Part shown: one piece after another, positions 44,670-55,889 of the stretch
Layout of the letters: every line of letters starts with the position of its first letter
Numbering within the stretch: the stretch's first letter is position 1
DNA from: Bradyrhizobium macuxiense
GTDB lineage: Bacteria; Pseudomonadota; Alphaproteobacteria; Rhizobiales; Xanthobacteraceae
DNA length: 63,588 bases
Direction: 5' to 3'
Assembly: GCF_001542415.1 (NCBI RefSeq)
Contig: NZ_LNCU01000084.1
Location: forward strand, 1 to 63,588
Notes under the pieces: model-generated
Told to the model about the DNA's origin: nothing
Database searches by the model: none
What the model saw: the letters and a program-made list of their open reading frames with translations, nothing else
Program-made: the position numbers and the translations under genes

Positions 44670-45881
44670 TCAGGCTTGGCTGGTATTCTTGATGACGCGA
44701 TTGTCGCGCGCCGTCAGCATGCCGCCCTTGTAGACGGAGCGGCCCGCAGGCCGCGCGACGACGGCTTCCTGGATGTGCTCGGCTTTCAGCGTCACGAAGT
44801 CCGCCTTGGCACCGGCACGGAGGCCGTAATCGTCGAACCTGAGCGCTTTGGCACCCGCCGCCGTGACCAGGTCGAAGGCGGTCGCGAGCTCGTCGTCGGT
44901 GTAGAAGCCCGACCGGTATCCGATCATCATCGCGCGGCCCAGCATGTCGCCGTCGCCATACGGCCACCAGGAATCCCGGATGTTGTCGTTTCCGCCGAAC
45001 ACCATGACGCCGGCGGCCCTGAGCGCAGCGACCGGCGGAAACGGCCGGCTGCCCGGCGCATTCGTCATGATGGCTACGCCCGCGCGCGCCAGGACGTCTG
45101 CGATCTTCTTCAGGGTATCCGCCGGGACCGCGCCGAGCGCGTAGGCATGGCTGACCGCCACGCGGCCCTCCATGCCGAGGGCGCGCGTGCGCGCCGCGAT
45201 CTGTTCGATTTCGAAAACGCCGAGCATGCCGGGGTCATGAAGATGAATGTCGACATCGACGCCATGCCGTTCCGCGACGCCGAAGACGACGTCGAGATGC
45301 CCTTCGACATTGCGATCGAAGCTTGCGGGATCGAGGCCGCCGACAACGTTCGCGCCGAGCTCGATCGCCTCGTCGAGCAGTTGCGGCGTGCCAGGACTGC
45401 TCAGGATCCCGCTTTGCGGGAAGGCGACAAGCTGGATATCGATCAGGTGCCGGTATTCGTCGCGGACCCGAAGGATGGTTTCCAGTGACTTCAGGCCCAC
45501 CGAGCCGTCCACCATGACATGGCTGCGCATATGCGTCGTGCCGTGCCCGATACAGAGATCGAGCTGGTTCCGCGCGCGGACGTCCATGGGAGCGGCGAGA
45601 GCCAGGTTCTCGGCCTGAAACGCCACCCGCTCATGGACGTCGAAGCCGTTCGTGCACGGCCGATGCGGCCGCCACGTATCGCCGTAGAAGCTCGTGTCGA
45701 GATGGATGTGCCCTTCGACGAAGCCGGGAACGACAAGCGCGTTGTCAAGGTCGACGATATCGACGTCGGCGGAGCGATACGCGGAACTCCCGATCGCGAC
45801 GATGCGGCCGCCACGGACCAGCATGCTGCCATGCGAGCCATCGGCGAAGCGAGCATTGGCGAAGAGTTTGTCGGCCGGCAT
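44670..45881 (-). CDS. Amidohydrolase of the cytosine-deaminase-like group
   Basis: A 403-residue TIM-barrel metal hydrolase. Metal-site residues are His58 and His60 (EGHIHLD), His213/His215 (DIHLHD), His245 (VSHAYA) and Asp299 (FGGNDN). The overall pattern resembles CodA, but the CodA active-site run HCDE reads HLHD here, so the proton-shuttling glutamate is not in its usual place and the reaction may differ. ATG 45881 follows GGAG at ideal spacing. It heads a leftward unit with the class II aldolase and is divergent from an MFS symporter, suggesting uptake and breakdown of a cyclic amide or N-heterocycle (inference). Confidence 0.88.
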   Translation of the reverse strand: MPADKLFANARFADGSHGSMLVRGGRIVAIGSSAYRSADVDIVDLDNALVVPGFVEGHIHLDTSFYGDTWRPHRPCTNGFDVHERVAFQAENLALAAPMDVRARNQLDLCIGHGTTHMRSHVMVDGSVGLKSLETILRVRDEYRHLIDIQLVAFPQSGILSSPGTPQLLDEAIELGANVVGGLDPASFDRNVEGHLDVVFGVAERHGVDVDIHLHDPGMLGVFEIEQIAARTRALGMEGRVAVSHAYALGAVPADTLKKIADVLARAGVAIMTNAPGSRPFPPVAALRAAGVMVFGGNDNIRDSWWPYGDGDMLGRAMMIGYRSGFYTDDELATAFDLVTAAGAKALRFDDYGLRAGAKADFVTLKAEHIQEAVVARPAGRSVYKGGMLTARDNRVIKNTSQA

Positions 45882-46003
45882 CAAGTCTCCATCCTTTTTG
45901 TTGATTGCAACCCGCGTGCTGGCCCCGGGAAGGGTGGCGTGCTTGCCTAACACCGCCGGGAGAATAATATCGGCGCGATCGGAAGCGCAAGGAATCGGGA
46001 TCG

Positions 46004-47293
46004 TTGCCGGACATTCAGGGCAAGCAGGAATTCAGCGTCCAACGCGCGGCATTTGCCGCGACCATTGGCAACATGCTGGAATTCTACGATTTCATTACCT
46101 ACAGCTTCTTCGCGATCGAGATCGGCCACACCTTCTTCCCCGCGCATAGCGCATATGGCAGCCTGATGCTGTCGCTTGCGACCTTCGGTGCCGGCTTTCT
46201 GACCCGGCCGATCGGCGGCATCGTGCTCGGCATCTATTCCGACCGCGTCGGGCGTCGCCCGGCCATGTTGCTCAGCTTTGCGCTGATGGGAATAGCAATC
46301 CTGACCATCGCACTTACGCCATCCTATGAGTCGATCGGTTTGGCCGCGCCGGTCATCGTGATCGCGGCGCGCATGGTGCAGGGCTTTGCGCTCGGCGGCG
46401 AGGTCGGGCCGACCACGGCCTATCTGATCGAGATCGCTTCGCCGCAGCATCGCGGCCTGGTGGTGGCGTGGCAGCCCGCTAGCCAGGAGATCGCGGCAAC
46501 CACCGGCGCGCTGGTCGGCGTCATCCTGAGCAGCATGATGACGCCGGACGCGATCCAGGCCTATGGCTGGCGGATCGCTTTCCTGATCGGGGCCGTCTGC
46601 CTGCCGTTCGGCCTGTGGATGCGCCGCACGCTGCCGGAGACCATTTCACACGGCGAGCCCGCTCCCGAGCATGTCGAGAGTTCCGGTCATGTCGCGCAGG
46701 CACGCCGGCATCTCCGCGTCATCGTGCTGGCGCTGATGATCCTGGCCAGCGGCACGATCTCGACCTATGTGACCCAGTACATGACGACCTACGCCAAGAA
46801 CACCCTGCACGTGTCGTCGTCGCTGGCGTTTGGCGTATCGCTGGTGAGTAACGGCCTCCAGATCATAGGTGCGGTGTTGGGCGGCTGGCTCGCCGATCGC
46901 CTGGGGCGCAAGCCGGTGATGTTCTGGCCGCAACTAATCGTGCTTGTGCTGACCTATCCGGCGTTCCTCTGGATCGTGCAATCACCCGACATATGGTCGT
47001 TGCTGTTCGGCTTCGGTGTCCTCTCATTCATCGGGTCCTTGCCGTTCACGGCGTTCTACGCGAACTTCACGGAAGCTTTGCCGCAGAACATTCGCGGCGG
47101 TGTGTTCGCAACGATCTATGCGGTCGCGATCGCGACATTCGGAGGCACCGCGCAGCTCGTGGTCACGTGGCTGCTTCACGTGTCCGGAGATCCGCTGGCA
47201 CCGTCCTGGTATCTGTTGCTCGCGGCGACGGTCGGCCTCGTGGCGATGAGCATGATGCCCGAGACGGCTCCCGTCAAAGCTGGCGAGAAGTGA
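46004..47293 (+). CDS. MFS symporter of the metabolite:H+ (MHS) type
   Basis: A 429-residue, twelve-helix transporter. MHS features are AATIGNMLEFYDFITYSFFA in helix 1, the loop TRPIGGIVLGIYSDRVGRRPAM, RMVQGFALGGEVGPTTAYLIE, and the second-half loop GWLADRLGRKPVM. Such proteins import organic acids, betaines or similar metabolites with protons. The start is TTG 46004, the only good choice because the next ATG lies inside helix 1; GGGATCG precedes it. It is divergent from the amidohydrolase-aldolase unit and is followed 83 bases later by an SGNH hydrolase gene, so it probably feeds that pathway. Confidence 0.9.
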   Translation: MPDIQGKQEFSVQRAAFAATIGNMLEFYDFITYSFFAIEIGHTFFPAHSAYGSLMLSLATFGAGFLTRPIGGIVLGIYSDRVGRRPAMLLSFALMGIAILTIALTPSYESIGLAAPVIVIAARMVQGFALGGEVGPTTAYLIEIASPQHRGLVVAWQPASQEIAATTGALVGVILSSMMTPDAIQAYGWRIAFLIGAVCLPFGLWMRRTLPETISHGEPAPEHVESSGHVAQARRHLRVIVLALMILASGTISTYVTQYMTTYAKNTLHVSSSLAFGVSLVSNGLQIIGAVLGGWLADRLGRKPVMFWPQLIVLVLTYPAFLWIVQSPDIWSLLFGFGVLSFIGSLPFTAFYANFTEALPQNIRGGVFATIYAVAIATFGGTAQLVVTWLLHVSGDPLAPSWYLLLAATVGLVAMSMMPETAPVKAGEK

Positions 47294-47376
47294 ATCTGTC
47301 AAAACATGCTGCGCCTCCGTGGCGTGGATACCGACGGTCACTAGCAGGTGTTCCAAATCCGGCGAGATGAGTACCG

Positions 47377-48018
47377 ATGACGAAGCGTATCATGTGCTTT
47401 GGCGATTCACTGACCTGGGGGTGGGTTGTGGCGCCTGAGGCCTGGTCCACGCGCTTCCCGTACCACCAGCGATGGACCGGCGTCATGGCGAAGAGGCTCG
47501 GCGCCGGTTTCGAGATCATCGAGGAGGGGTTGAGCGGGCGCACGACGTCGATCGACGATCCCTTCGATCCACAGTTGAACGGCTCCGCCCATCTGCCGAC
47601 GGCGCTGGCGAACTACCGTCCGCTCGACCTCGTCATCATCCTGCTTGGGACCAACGACACCAAGAGCGACTACCGTCGCACGCCGCACGAAATCGCCGCC
47701 GGGATGTCGACACTGGTGACGCAGGTGCTGGCATCCGGGACGAGCCATCCCGCGCCGAAGGTGCTCATCGTTGCGCCGCCTCCGCTGGCCGCCTGGATCG
47801 CCCCCTTGCTCGAGGGCATGTTCGAAGGCGGCCGCGAAAAGATGACCGCGCTGGCATCGGAATACAGGGCGCTCGCCAAGGCCATGAAGGTCGAGTTCTT
47901 CGATGCGGGAGATGTGATTTCGACCGGCGGCGCCGACGGCGTCCACTTCTCGGCCGAGAACAATGCGGATCTGGGAGCGGCCCTGGCGGAGAAGGTCGTC
48001 GCCATCCTTGCGTCCTGA
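47377..48018 (+). CDS. SGNH/GDSL-family hydrolase (arylesterase-like)
   Basis: A 213-residue cytoplasmic esterase or acyltransferase. The four SGNH blocks are present: Ser11 in FGDSLTWG, Gly54 in GLSGRTT, Asn93 in LLGTNDTK, and the Asp187/His190 pair in DGVHFS. The pattern resembles arylesterases related to the Mycobacterium smegmatis acyltransferase. There is no signal peptide. It follows the MFS symporter on the same strand. A role hydrolysing an imported ester or lactone is inferred. Confidence 0.93.
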   Translation: MTKRIMCFGDSLTWGWVVAPEAWSTRFPYHQRWTGVMAKRLGAGFEIIEEGLSGRTTSIDDPFDPQLNGSAHLPTALANYRPLDLVIILLGTNDTKSDYRRTPHEIAAGMSTLVTQVLASGTSHPAPKVLIVAPPPLAAWIAPLLEGMFEGGREKMTALASEYRALAKAMKVEFFDAGDVISTGGADGVHFSAENNADLGAALAEKVVAILAS

Positions 48019-48048
48019 ACAGAGCGAATACCGCGCCCAAAGGGATTT

Positions 48049-48069
48049 TGCCGATCGAGCCGATCGGCA
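48049..48069. terminator. Hairpin between convergent genes
   Basis: TGCCGATCG-AGC-CGATCGGCA is a perfect 9-base stem with a 3-base loop, in the 74-base gap between the SGNH hydrolase gene and the 64-residue-protein gene. It is well placed to stop transcription from both sides, although no U-run follows in either direction. Confidence 0.55.
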
Positions 48070-48092
48070 GACTCGATAACCGTGCCGGCACC

Positions 48093-48287
48093 TCAATTCA
48101 TGTCGCGGAAGGCGTGGCCGTTGGCTTCGATCTCCTTGACCAGCGCGGGCGGCAGGCTGGCCTGTGCGGCGGTGCCGTCGAAGATCCAGTTCTTCGAGTC
48201 GGCAAGATCGGGAAGGCCGGCCCCCTTGCGGACGTAGAGGCCGATCGAGGATTTCTGCGGATTGAGATAGAGATCGTATTCTTGCAT
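48093..48287 (-). CDS. Small conserved-looking protein downstream of encapsulin
   Basis: A 64-residue soluble protein: MQEYDLYLNPQKSSIGLYVRKGAG, then LPDLADSKNWIFDGTAAQ and a short helix ending RDMN. ATG 48287 has a near-perfect GAGGAGG ribosome-binding site, so it is expressed well. It lies 86 bases downstream of the encapsulin gene on the same strand, completing a DyP-encapsulin-small-protein order. It carries no encapsulation-tag motif and no metal-ligand cluster. I do not recognise a characterised family. Co-occurrence with encapsulin genes elsewhere would be the test of a functional link. Confidence 0.8.
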   Translation of the reverse strand: MQEYDLYLNPQKSSIGLYVRKGAGLPDLADSKNWIFDGTAAQASLPPALVKEIEANGHAFRDMN

Positions 48288-48373
48288 TACGTGCCTCCTC
48301 TCGGTTCGCGTTCGACGGCATTCGCTGGCGTGAGACGGCGCGTGGCCGCCCCACGACATGAGATCGTCTGCCG

Positions 48374-49192
48374 TCAGCCAGACTTCTTCTTCGCTTCCGG
48401 GGCCAGCGCCACGGATGCCTCGCTGGTCAGCATCAGGAAAGTGACGGTCTCCTGGAAATAGAGCTGTACGGCGGTTGCCGAATGGCTGAGATATCCGATC
48501 GACAGATCCTGGCCGATGCTGAGCTGGAAATCGCCGCCGCGGGTGGTCAGCACGACACCGCCCTCGATCGCGGGCGCCCAGATGATCTTGCCGTCGATGA
48601 GGCGCTGGATGTGCTGCAGCACCGGATAGCCGTCGTCGGTCGCGCCGCCGATTGCGGTGTAGGGCTCGGTGCCGAGCAGCAGCGAATAGGGGCCGTTGAC
48701 ACCCGCCAGCCGCAACTGGCTCACCGCCTGCGCGACCACACCGGGATAGCCCTTCACGCTGGGCGGCAGCGTCAACACGGGGTTGCTGGTGCCCTGGCGA
48801 ATGCCCTGGATTCCTGCCGCGGCATAGCCGTCGAACACGGCGCGGTCTTCGACGAAGGCGATCTTGCGCGCCGCGTCCTTCAGCGGATCCCAGTCGGAAT
48901 CATTGGAGCCGCGCTCGACATCGTCGATCGCCTGACGGGTGAGCTCGAAGGGGACGCGCAACTCCACGAGTGCCCGGACGTCGCGCTGCGTCGCCTCGAC
49001 CCCGTCGCCCGGCGTCGTGATCTTCTTGAGATGGCCGGTGCCGACCGCGGAGAAGTCGGTGCCCTTTGGGCCGTCGACATCAACCACACGGCGCGCCGCC
49101 AGATGGCGCTTCAGCGTGCGGGAGGCTTCCTCTTCGATCTGGGCCCAGGCCGCGTCAGAGATGGGGGCGAGTCCCCGATGAAGATTATTCAT
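48374..49192 (-). CDS. Family 1 encapsulin shell protein (linocin M18/CFP29-like)
   Basis: A 272-residue HK97-fold protein that self-assembles into a hollow nanocompartment. Family features are the N-terminal NNLHRGLAPISDAAWAQIEEEASRTLKRHLAARRVVDV, the E-loop/axial region VELRVPFELTRQAIDDVERG, KIAFVEDRAVFDGYAAAGIQGI, and the C-terminal GGDFQLSIGQDLSIGYLSHSATAVQLYFQETVTFLML. Its ATG lies inside the end of the DyP gene (8-base overlap), so shell and cargo are translationally coupled. The last ~12 residues are a Lys/Ala-rich tail. The known job of such shells with DyP cargo is confining peroxidase chemistry under oxidative stress; no viral genes surround it. Confidence 0.95.
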   Translation of the reverse strand: MNNLHRGLAPISDAAWAQIEEEASRTLKRHLAARRVVDVDGPKGTDFSAVGTGHLKKITTPGDGVEATQRDVRALVELRVPFELTRQAIDDVERGSNDSDWDPLKDAARKIAFVEDRAVFDGYAAAGIQGIRQGTSNPVLTLPPSVKGYPGVVAQAVSQLRLAGVNGPYSLLLGTEPYTAIGGATDDGYPVLQHIQRLIDGKIIWAPAIEGGVVLTTRGGDFQLSIGQDLSIGYLSHSATAVQLYFQETVTFLMLTSEASVALAPEAKKKSG

Positions 49193-50240
49193 GCCTAGTG
49201 TCTCCTTTCAGTGAGCCGATACCGAGCGAGCCATCGGACGGCGGCATTTTTGGTGTCGGGGCATCGTCGGCCTGGTCGTCGTCCAGCGTCGGCTCTGCGG
49301 GCGAGGGTCCCGCGTTCGCGGCATCTTCCAGGACCGTTGCCGATGGAATGAAGTACAGCGTGCCGGTCACTGCGCGGCTGAAGTCGAGCAGGCGGTCGTA
49401 ATTGCCCGGCGGCCGGCCGACGAACATGTTTTCGAGCATCTGTTCGATCCGGTGCGGCGACTTGGCGTAGCCTATGAAGTAGGTGCCGAACTCGCCCTTG
49501 CTGATGTTGCCGAAGGGCATGTTGTCGCGCACGATATCGAGCTCCTCGCCGTTCTCCACGATCGTGGTCAAAGCGTTGTGCGCGTAGCTCGGCTTCACCG
49601 CATCGTCCAGCTCGATATCGGACAACTTGGTCCGGCCGATGATCTTCTCCTGCATCTCGACCGGCAGCTCGTTCCACTTTGTCATGTCGTGGAGGTACTT
49701 CTGCACGATCACATAGCTGCCGCCGGCAAAGGCCGGATCCTCGTCGCCGATGATGGTGGCGTCGACCGCCGCCTGATCCTCGGGGTTCTCCGTCCCGTCG
49801 ACAAAGCCGAGCAGGTCGCGCTCGTCGAAATATTTGAAGCCGTGCACTTCATCCGCGGTGGCGACGGCGTCGCCGAGCCGCGCCACGATCTGTGTCGCCA
49901 GCTCGAAGCACAGGTCCATCGGCACGGCGCGGATGTGAAAGAGGAGGTCTCCCGGCGTCGCGACCGCGTGATGGACGCCATTGATCTCGCGAAATGGGTG
50001 CAGATCCTTCGGTCTCGGCGCGCCGAACAGTCGGTCCCATGCGCCGGAGCCTATGCCCATGACGCAGGACAGCCGGCCCTCGAGATCGCGGAAGCCGACG
50101 GCGCGCACCAGCGCCGCCACATCGCCGCACAGGGCGCGCACCACCGCGTCATATTCCGGATCGGGCTTGATCGTAACGGCAAGGAAGATGGCGGCGCGCG
50201 TCAGCTTCGCAGCGACCGGTTGCGGAACGGCTGATGGCAA
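49185..50240 (-). CDS. DyP-type haem peroxidase with C-terminal encapsulation tag
   Basis: A 351-residue dye-decolourising peroxidase. The catalytic GxxDG motif is GFVDG (145-149) with Asp148, the proximal haem ligand is His221 (YAHNALT), and the distal arginine is likely Arg238 (DIVRDN). After residue ~308 comes a proline- and acid-rich linker and then DGSLGIGSLKG (336-346), the classic encapsulin cargo-loading peptide, followed by five residues. The start is TTG 50240 with GGAGA in front; an ATG five bases earlier is out of frame. It is the first gene of the encapsulin operon. It would oxidise substrates with hydrogen peroxide inside the shell. Confidence 0.95.
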   Translation of the reverse strand: MPSAVPQPVAAKLTRAAIFLAVTIKPDPEYDAVVRALCGDVAALVRAVGFRDLEGRLSCVMGIGSGAWDRLFGAPRPKDLHPFREINGVHHAVATPGDLLFHIRAVPMDLCFELATQIVARLGDAVATADEVHGFKYFDERDLLGFVDGTENPEDQAAVDATIIGDEDPAFAGGSYVIVQKYLHDMTKWNELPVEMQEKIIGRTKLSDIELDDAVKPSYAHNALTTIVENGEELDIVRDNMPFGNISKGEFGTYFIGYAKSPHRIEQMLENMFVGRPPGNYDRLLDFSRAVTGTLYFIPSATVLEDAANAGPSPAEPTLDDDQADDAPTPKMPPSDGSLGIGSLKGDTRHE

Positions 50241-50358
50241 GCATCTCTCCTTACTGAACCACTATTCCACGACTGCAGCGAGCGGGGCGCTCGGCGTAGA
50301 CCCAGAGAACAACGAGGAGAGGAGCACGCAACCGTACCCTTTACAAGGGCCCGAATTG

Positions 50359-50631
50359 CTACGCTTCCGCTGAAGGTCCGACCGGCTTTCCGGACTTCTC
50401 CTCCTCCAGCGTCACCGCAATCGCAGCATTGGCGGAGAGGCGAACCTTGCTGCCTTCGACACCAGCGACGAAGCCGAGTTCGACATAGTGATGGTGGCCC
50501 TTGTGCCGCCCATCGCCGCTATCGCTCTTCTTGAGCTTGATGCGCTTGCCTTCGATGCGATCGACGGTGCCGATATGCACGCCATCGGCGCCGATTACCT
50601 CCATACCGTCCTTGATATTCAGCTCCGACAT
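50359..50631 (-). CDS. DUF2171 family protein
   Basis: A 90-residue cytosolic protein with the DUF2171/PRC-barrel-like pattern: IKDGMEVIGADGVHIGTVDRIEGKRIKLKKSD, then a histidine-rich turn HKGHHHYVEL and a C-terminal strand GSKVRLSANAAIAV. ATG 50631 follows GGAGGAA. Such proteins are often encoded beside stress genes; no biochemical role is established. The histidine cluster could bind a metal. It sits between ClpB and the encapsulin operon on the same strand, separated by 93 and 118 bases, so partial read-through is possible. Confidence 0.88.
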   Translation of the reverse strand: MSELNIKDGMEVIGADGVHIGTVDRIEGKRIKLKKSDSGDGRHKGHHHYVELGFVAGVEGSKVRLSANAAIAVTLEEEKSGKPVGPSAEA

Positions 50632-50724
50632 GGGTTCCTCCGTGGTTGAGGGGCAACTTGCCTATGATGCCGAGAAGCGACGCCGCGATGACACGGTGCG
50701 CATTCGGTCTTGTCTGGACTTGTC

Positions 50725-53337
<2,613 letters not shown>

Positions 53338-53513
53338 CGTGGCACCTCGAGGCAACAACGCAACAGGACGAGCAGCTCAATGTCTTTCATTGGCGCCGCC
53401 GACAGATGGCCGAATGATGACATCAATTGAAATTCGTTCTCGGTCATTTCGACCGGGAAGACAACGTTTTGCGCATGGTCCTCTCATCGTGTGACCCTTT
53501 CAGGGGATAGTCA

Positions 53514-53672
53514 ATGCGCGAAGTCCCGCTGCTGCAAGTCAGCAGTGATTGGTCTGTGCGAGTGCTCCTCTTCACCGATTGGAACGACGGCCGTGTTGAC
53601 CACAGCATCTCGGCACAGGTGCCGGTGTGGCCGGTGAAGGAGCCGAAGCGCCTGCTTCGGCGTCTCCGCTGA
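53514..53672 (+). CDS. Possible 52-residue protein between clpB and dnaK
   Basis: An ATG at 53514, preceded by AGGGG seven bases away, opens a frame beginning MREVPLLQVSSDWSVRVLLF and ending in an arginine-rich LLRRLR before TGA. About 80% of codons end in G or C, matching neighbouring genes. It is short and I recognise no family. A perfect hairpin (53642-53661) lies over its 3' end. It would be the first product of the divergent region to the right of clpB. Moderate evidence only. Confidence 0.4.
   Translation: MREVPLLQVSSDWSVRVLLFTDWNDGRVDHSISAQVPVWPVKEPKRLLRRLR
53642..53661. terminator. Strong hairpin upstream of dnaK
   Basis: GCCGAAGC-GCCT-GCTTCGGC is a perfect 8-base stem with a 4-base loop, flanked by GGAG and CTCC that can extend pairing. 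It overlaps the end of the candidate small gene. It could be a terminator or a structured leader element before dnaK. There is no U-run. Confidence 0.4.
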
Positions 53673-53920
53673 TGTCATCGCCGGGATCATTACAATGGCA
53701 CAAGAATTGACGCCTCCGCGGCTGCGATCCCTGGCGTGGTGCGCCTGCGGATTACCTCCATCCCGGCTGCATTGTTATCAGGCATAATCGGAGAGGATTG
53801 TTGTCCTTGTTTGACGACAATCACCCAGCCAACAGCCAGGCCGGGAACCAAATCGCGGCGCCGCGCGTCAAGTGTCAGCGGAGGACCGGCCATAGAATCC
53901 AGAACGAGGGGAGTAGCGTC

Positions 53921-55822
53921 ATGGGTAAGGTCATCGGAATCGATCTGGGAACGACGAATTCCTGCGTCGCCGTCATGGACGGCAAGAACGCGCGCCTGAT
54001 CGAGAATGCCGAGGGCATGCGCACCACGCCTTCGATCGTTGCGTTCACCAGCGACGGTGAACGGCTGGTCGGACAGCCGGCCAAGCGGCAGGCGGTGACC
54101 AACCCCACCAACACCATCTTTGCAGTGAAGCGCCTGATCGGCCGTCGTTACGATGATCCGACCGTCGAGAAGGACAAGGCGCTCGTCCCCTACAAGATCG
54201 TCAATGCCTCGAACGGTGATGCGTGGGTCGAGGCCGACGGCAAGTCGTATTCGCCGTCGCAGATTTCGGCGTTCATCCTGCAGAAAATGAAGGAGACGGC
54301 CGAAGCCAATCTCGGTGAGAAGGTGACCCAGGCGGTCATTACCGTTCCGGCCTATTTCAACGATGCGCAGCGGCAGGCGACCAAGGATGCCGGCAAGATC
54401 GCCGGTCTGGAAGTCCTGCGCATCATCAACGAGCCGACTGCGGCTGCGCTCGCCTATGGGCTCGAAAAGAAGCAGCACAGCAAGATCGCGGTCTACGATC
54501 TCGGCGGCGGCACGTTCGACATCTCCATCCTTGATATCGGCGACGGCGTGTTCGAGGTGAAATCCACCAACGGTGACACGTTCCTTGGCGGCGAAGACTT
54601 CGACATGCGGCTGGTGAATTATCTGGCCGACGAGTTTCAGCGGGAGCAGGGCATCAACCTGCGCAACGACAATCTGGCCCGGCAACGCCTGAAGGAGGCA
54701 GCGGAGAAGGCCAAGATCGAATTGTCTTCAGTCATGCAGACCGAGATCAACCTTCCGTTCATCACGGCCGATGCAACCGGGCCGAAACATCTGGTCATCA
54801 AGCTCACCCGCGCGAAATTCGAGTCGCTGGTCGAGGATCTCATTCAGAAGACCATCGAACCCTGCCGCAATGCGCTCAAGGACGCTGGATTGACCGCGCA
54901 GGACATCAGCGAAGTGGTGCTGGTCGGCGGCATGACGCGGATGCCGAAGATCCAGGAGGTGGTGCAGAAGATCTTCGGCAAGGAGCCGCACAAAGGCGTC
55001 AACCCGGATGAGGTTGTTGCGATCGGCGCGGCGATCCAGGCCGGCGTGTTGCAGGGCGACGTCAAGGACGTGCTGCTGCTCGACGTGACGCCATTGTCGC
55101 TCGGACTTGAAACGCTGGGCGGCGTGTTCACGCGCCTGATCGAGCGCAACACCACCGTGCCGGCGAAGAAGAGCCAGGTGTTCTCGACGGCGGAAGATAA
55201 CCAGAGCGCCGTCACCATCCGCGTCTTCCAGGGCGAGCGTGAAATGGCAGCCGACAACAAGCTGCTCGGCCAGTTCGACCTGATGGGCATTCCGGCGGCG
55301 CCGCGCGGCACGCCGCAGATTGAGGTGACGTTCGATATCGATGCCAACGGCATCGTCAACGTCTCGGCCAGGGACAAGGGCACCGGCAAGGAGCAACGCA
55401 TCCAGATCCAGGCCTCGGGTGGCCTGTCGGAGGCCGACATCGAGCGGATGGTCAAGGACGCCGAGGCGCATGCGGTCGAGGACAGGAAGCGCAAGGAGGC
55501 GGTCGAGGCCAAGAACAGTGCCGAGACGATCCTGCACATGACCGAGAAGACCGTGGCCGAGCACGGCAGCAAGCTGTCGGACGCAGATCGTCGCGGGATC
55601 GAGAATGCGATGGCCGATCTGCGCGAAGCCTTGAAAGGCAATGATGCAGCGCAGATCACTGCGAAGGCGAGCGCCTTGCAGCAGCAATCCGTCAAGCTCG
55701 GAGAGGCGGTCTACGCCCAGTCGCAGCAATCGGCCGGCAGCGGCCGGCCGTCGGGCGATGATAACGTCGTCGACGCCGAATTCACCGAGATTGACGACGA
55801 GGACAAGAAGAAGTCGGCGTGA
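53921..55822 (+). CDS. dnaK: Hsp70 chaperone DnaK
   Basis: A 633-residue Hsp70. The nucleotide-binding domain has IGIDLGTTNSCVAV (phosphate 1), VITVPAYFNDAQRQATKDAG, INEPTAAALAYG, YDLGGGTFDISIL (phosphate 2) and VVLVGGMTRMPKIQE. The substrate-binding domain starts with LLLDVTPLSLGLETLGG, and the acidic tail ends VVDAEFTEIDDEDKKKSA, the co-chaperone-binding tail. ATG 53921 follows GGGGAG. The gene is not next to a canonical zinc-finger dnaJ, but a CbpA-type J-protein is ~3.4 kb downstream. It may be a second, stress-dedicated dnaK copy of this genome; the chromosomal dnaK-dnaJ pair would have to be elsewhere. Confidence 0.95.
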   Translation: MGKVIGIDLGTTNSCVAVMDGKNARLIENAEGMRTTPSIVAFTSDGERLVGQPAKRQAVTNPTNTIFAVKRLIGRRYDDPTVEKDKALVPYKIVNASNGDAWVEADGKSYSPSQISAFILQKMKETAEANLGEKVTQAVITVPAYFNDAQRQATKDAGKIAGLEVLRIINEPTAAALAYGLEKKQHSKIAVYDLGGGTFDISILDIGDGVFEVKSTNGDTFLGGEDFDMRLVNYLADEFQREQGINLRNDNLARQRLKEAAEKAKIELSSVMQTEINLPFITADATGPKHLVIKLTRAKFESLVEDLIQKTIEPCRNALKDAGLTAQDISEVVLVGGMTRMPKIQEVVQKIFGKEPHKGVNPDEVVAIGAAIQAGVLQGDVKDVLLLDVTPLSLGLETLGGVFTRLIERNTTVPAKKSQVFSTAEDNQSAVTIRVFQGEREMAADNKLLGQFDLMGIPAAPRGTPQIEVTFDIDANGIVNVSARDKGTGKEQRIQIQASGGLSEADIERMVKDAEAHAVEDRKRKEAVEAKNSAETILHMTEKTVAEHGSKLSDADRRGIENAMADLREALKGNDAAQITAKASALQQQSVKLGEAVYAQSQQSAGSGRPSGDDNVVDAEFTEIDDEDKKKSA

Positions 55823-55889
55823 CCTCCGGCACGCGGAAGCCGCCGCTGCGCGCGACGTCGGGCCGGCGGATATCGGAAGAGGTGGACCG

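Noticed and set aside
48374..49192. Encapsulin as a phage capsid remnant
   Set aside because: The HK97 fold is shared, but no portal, terminase or tail genes are near, and the DyP cargo tag shows a nanocompartment.
53690..53920. RpoH or CIRCE element before dnaK
   Set aside because: I looked for CTTGAAA/CYTATNT spacing and the CIRCE inverted repeat and found no match good enough to report.
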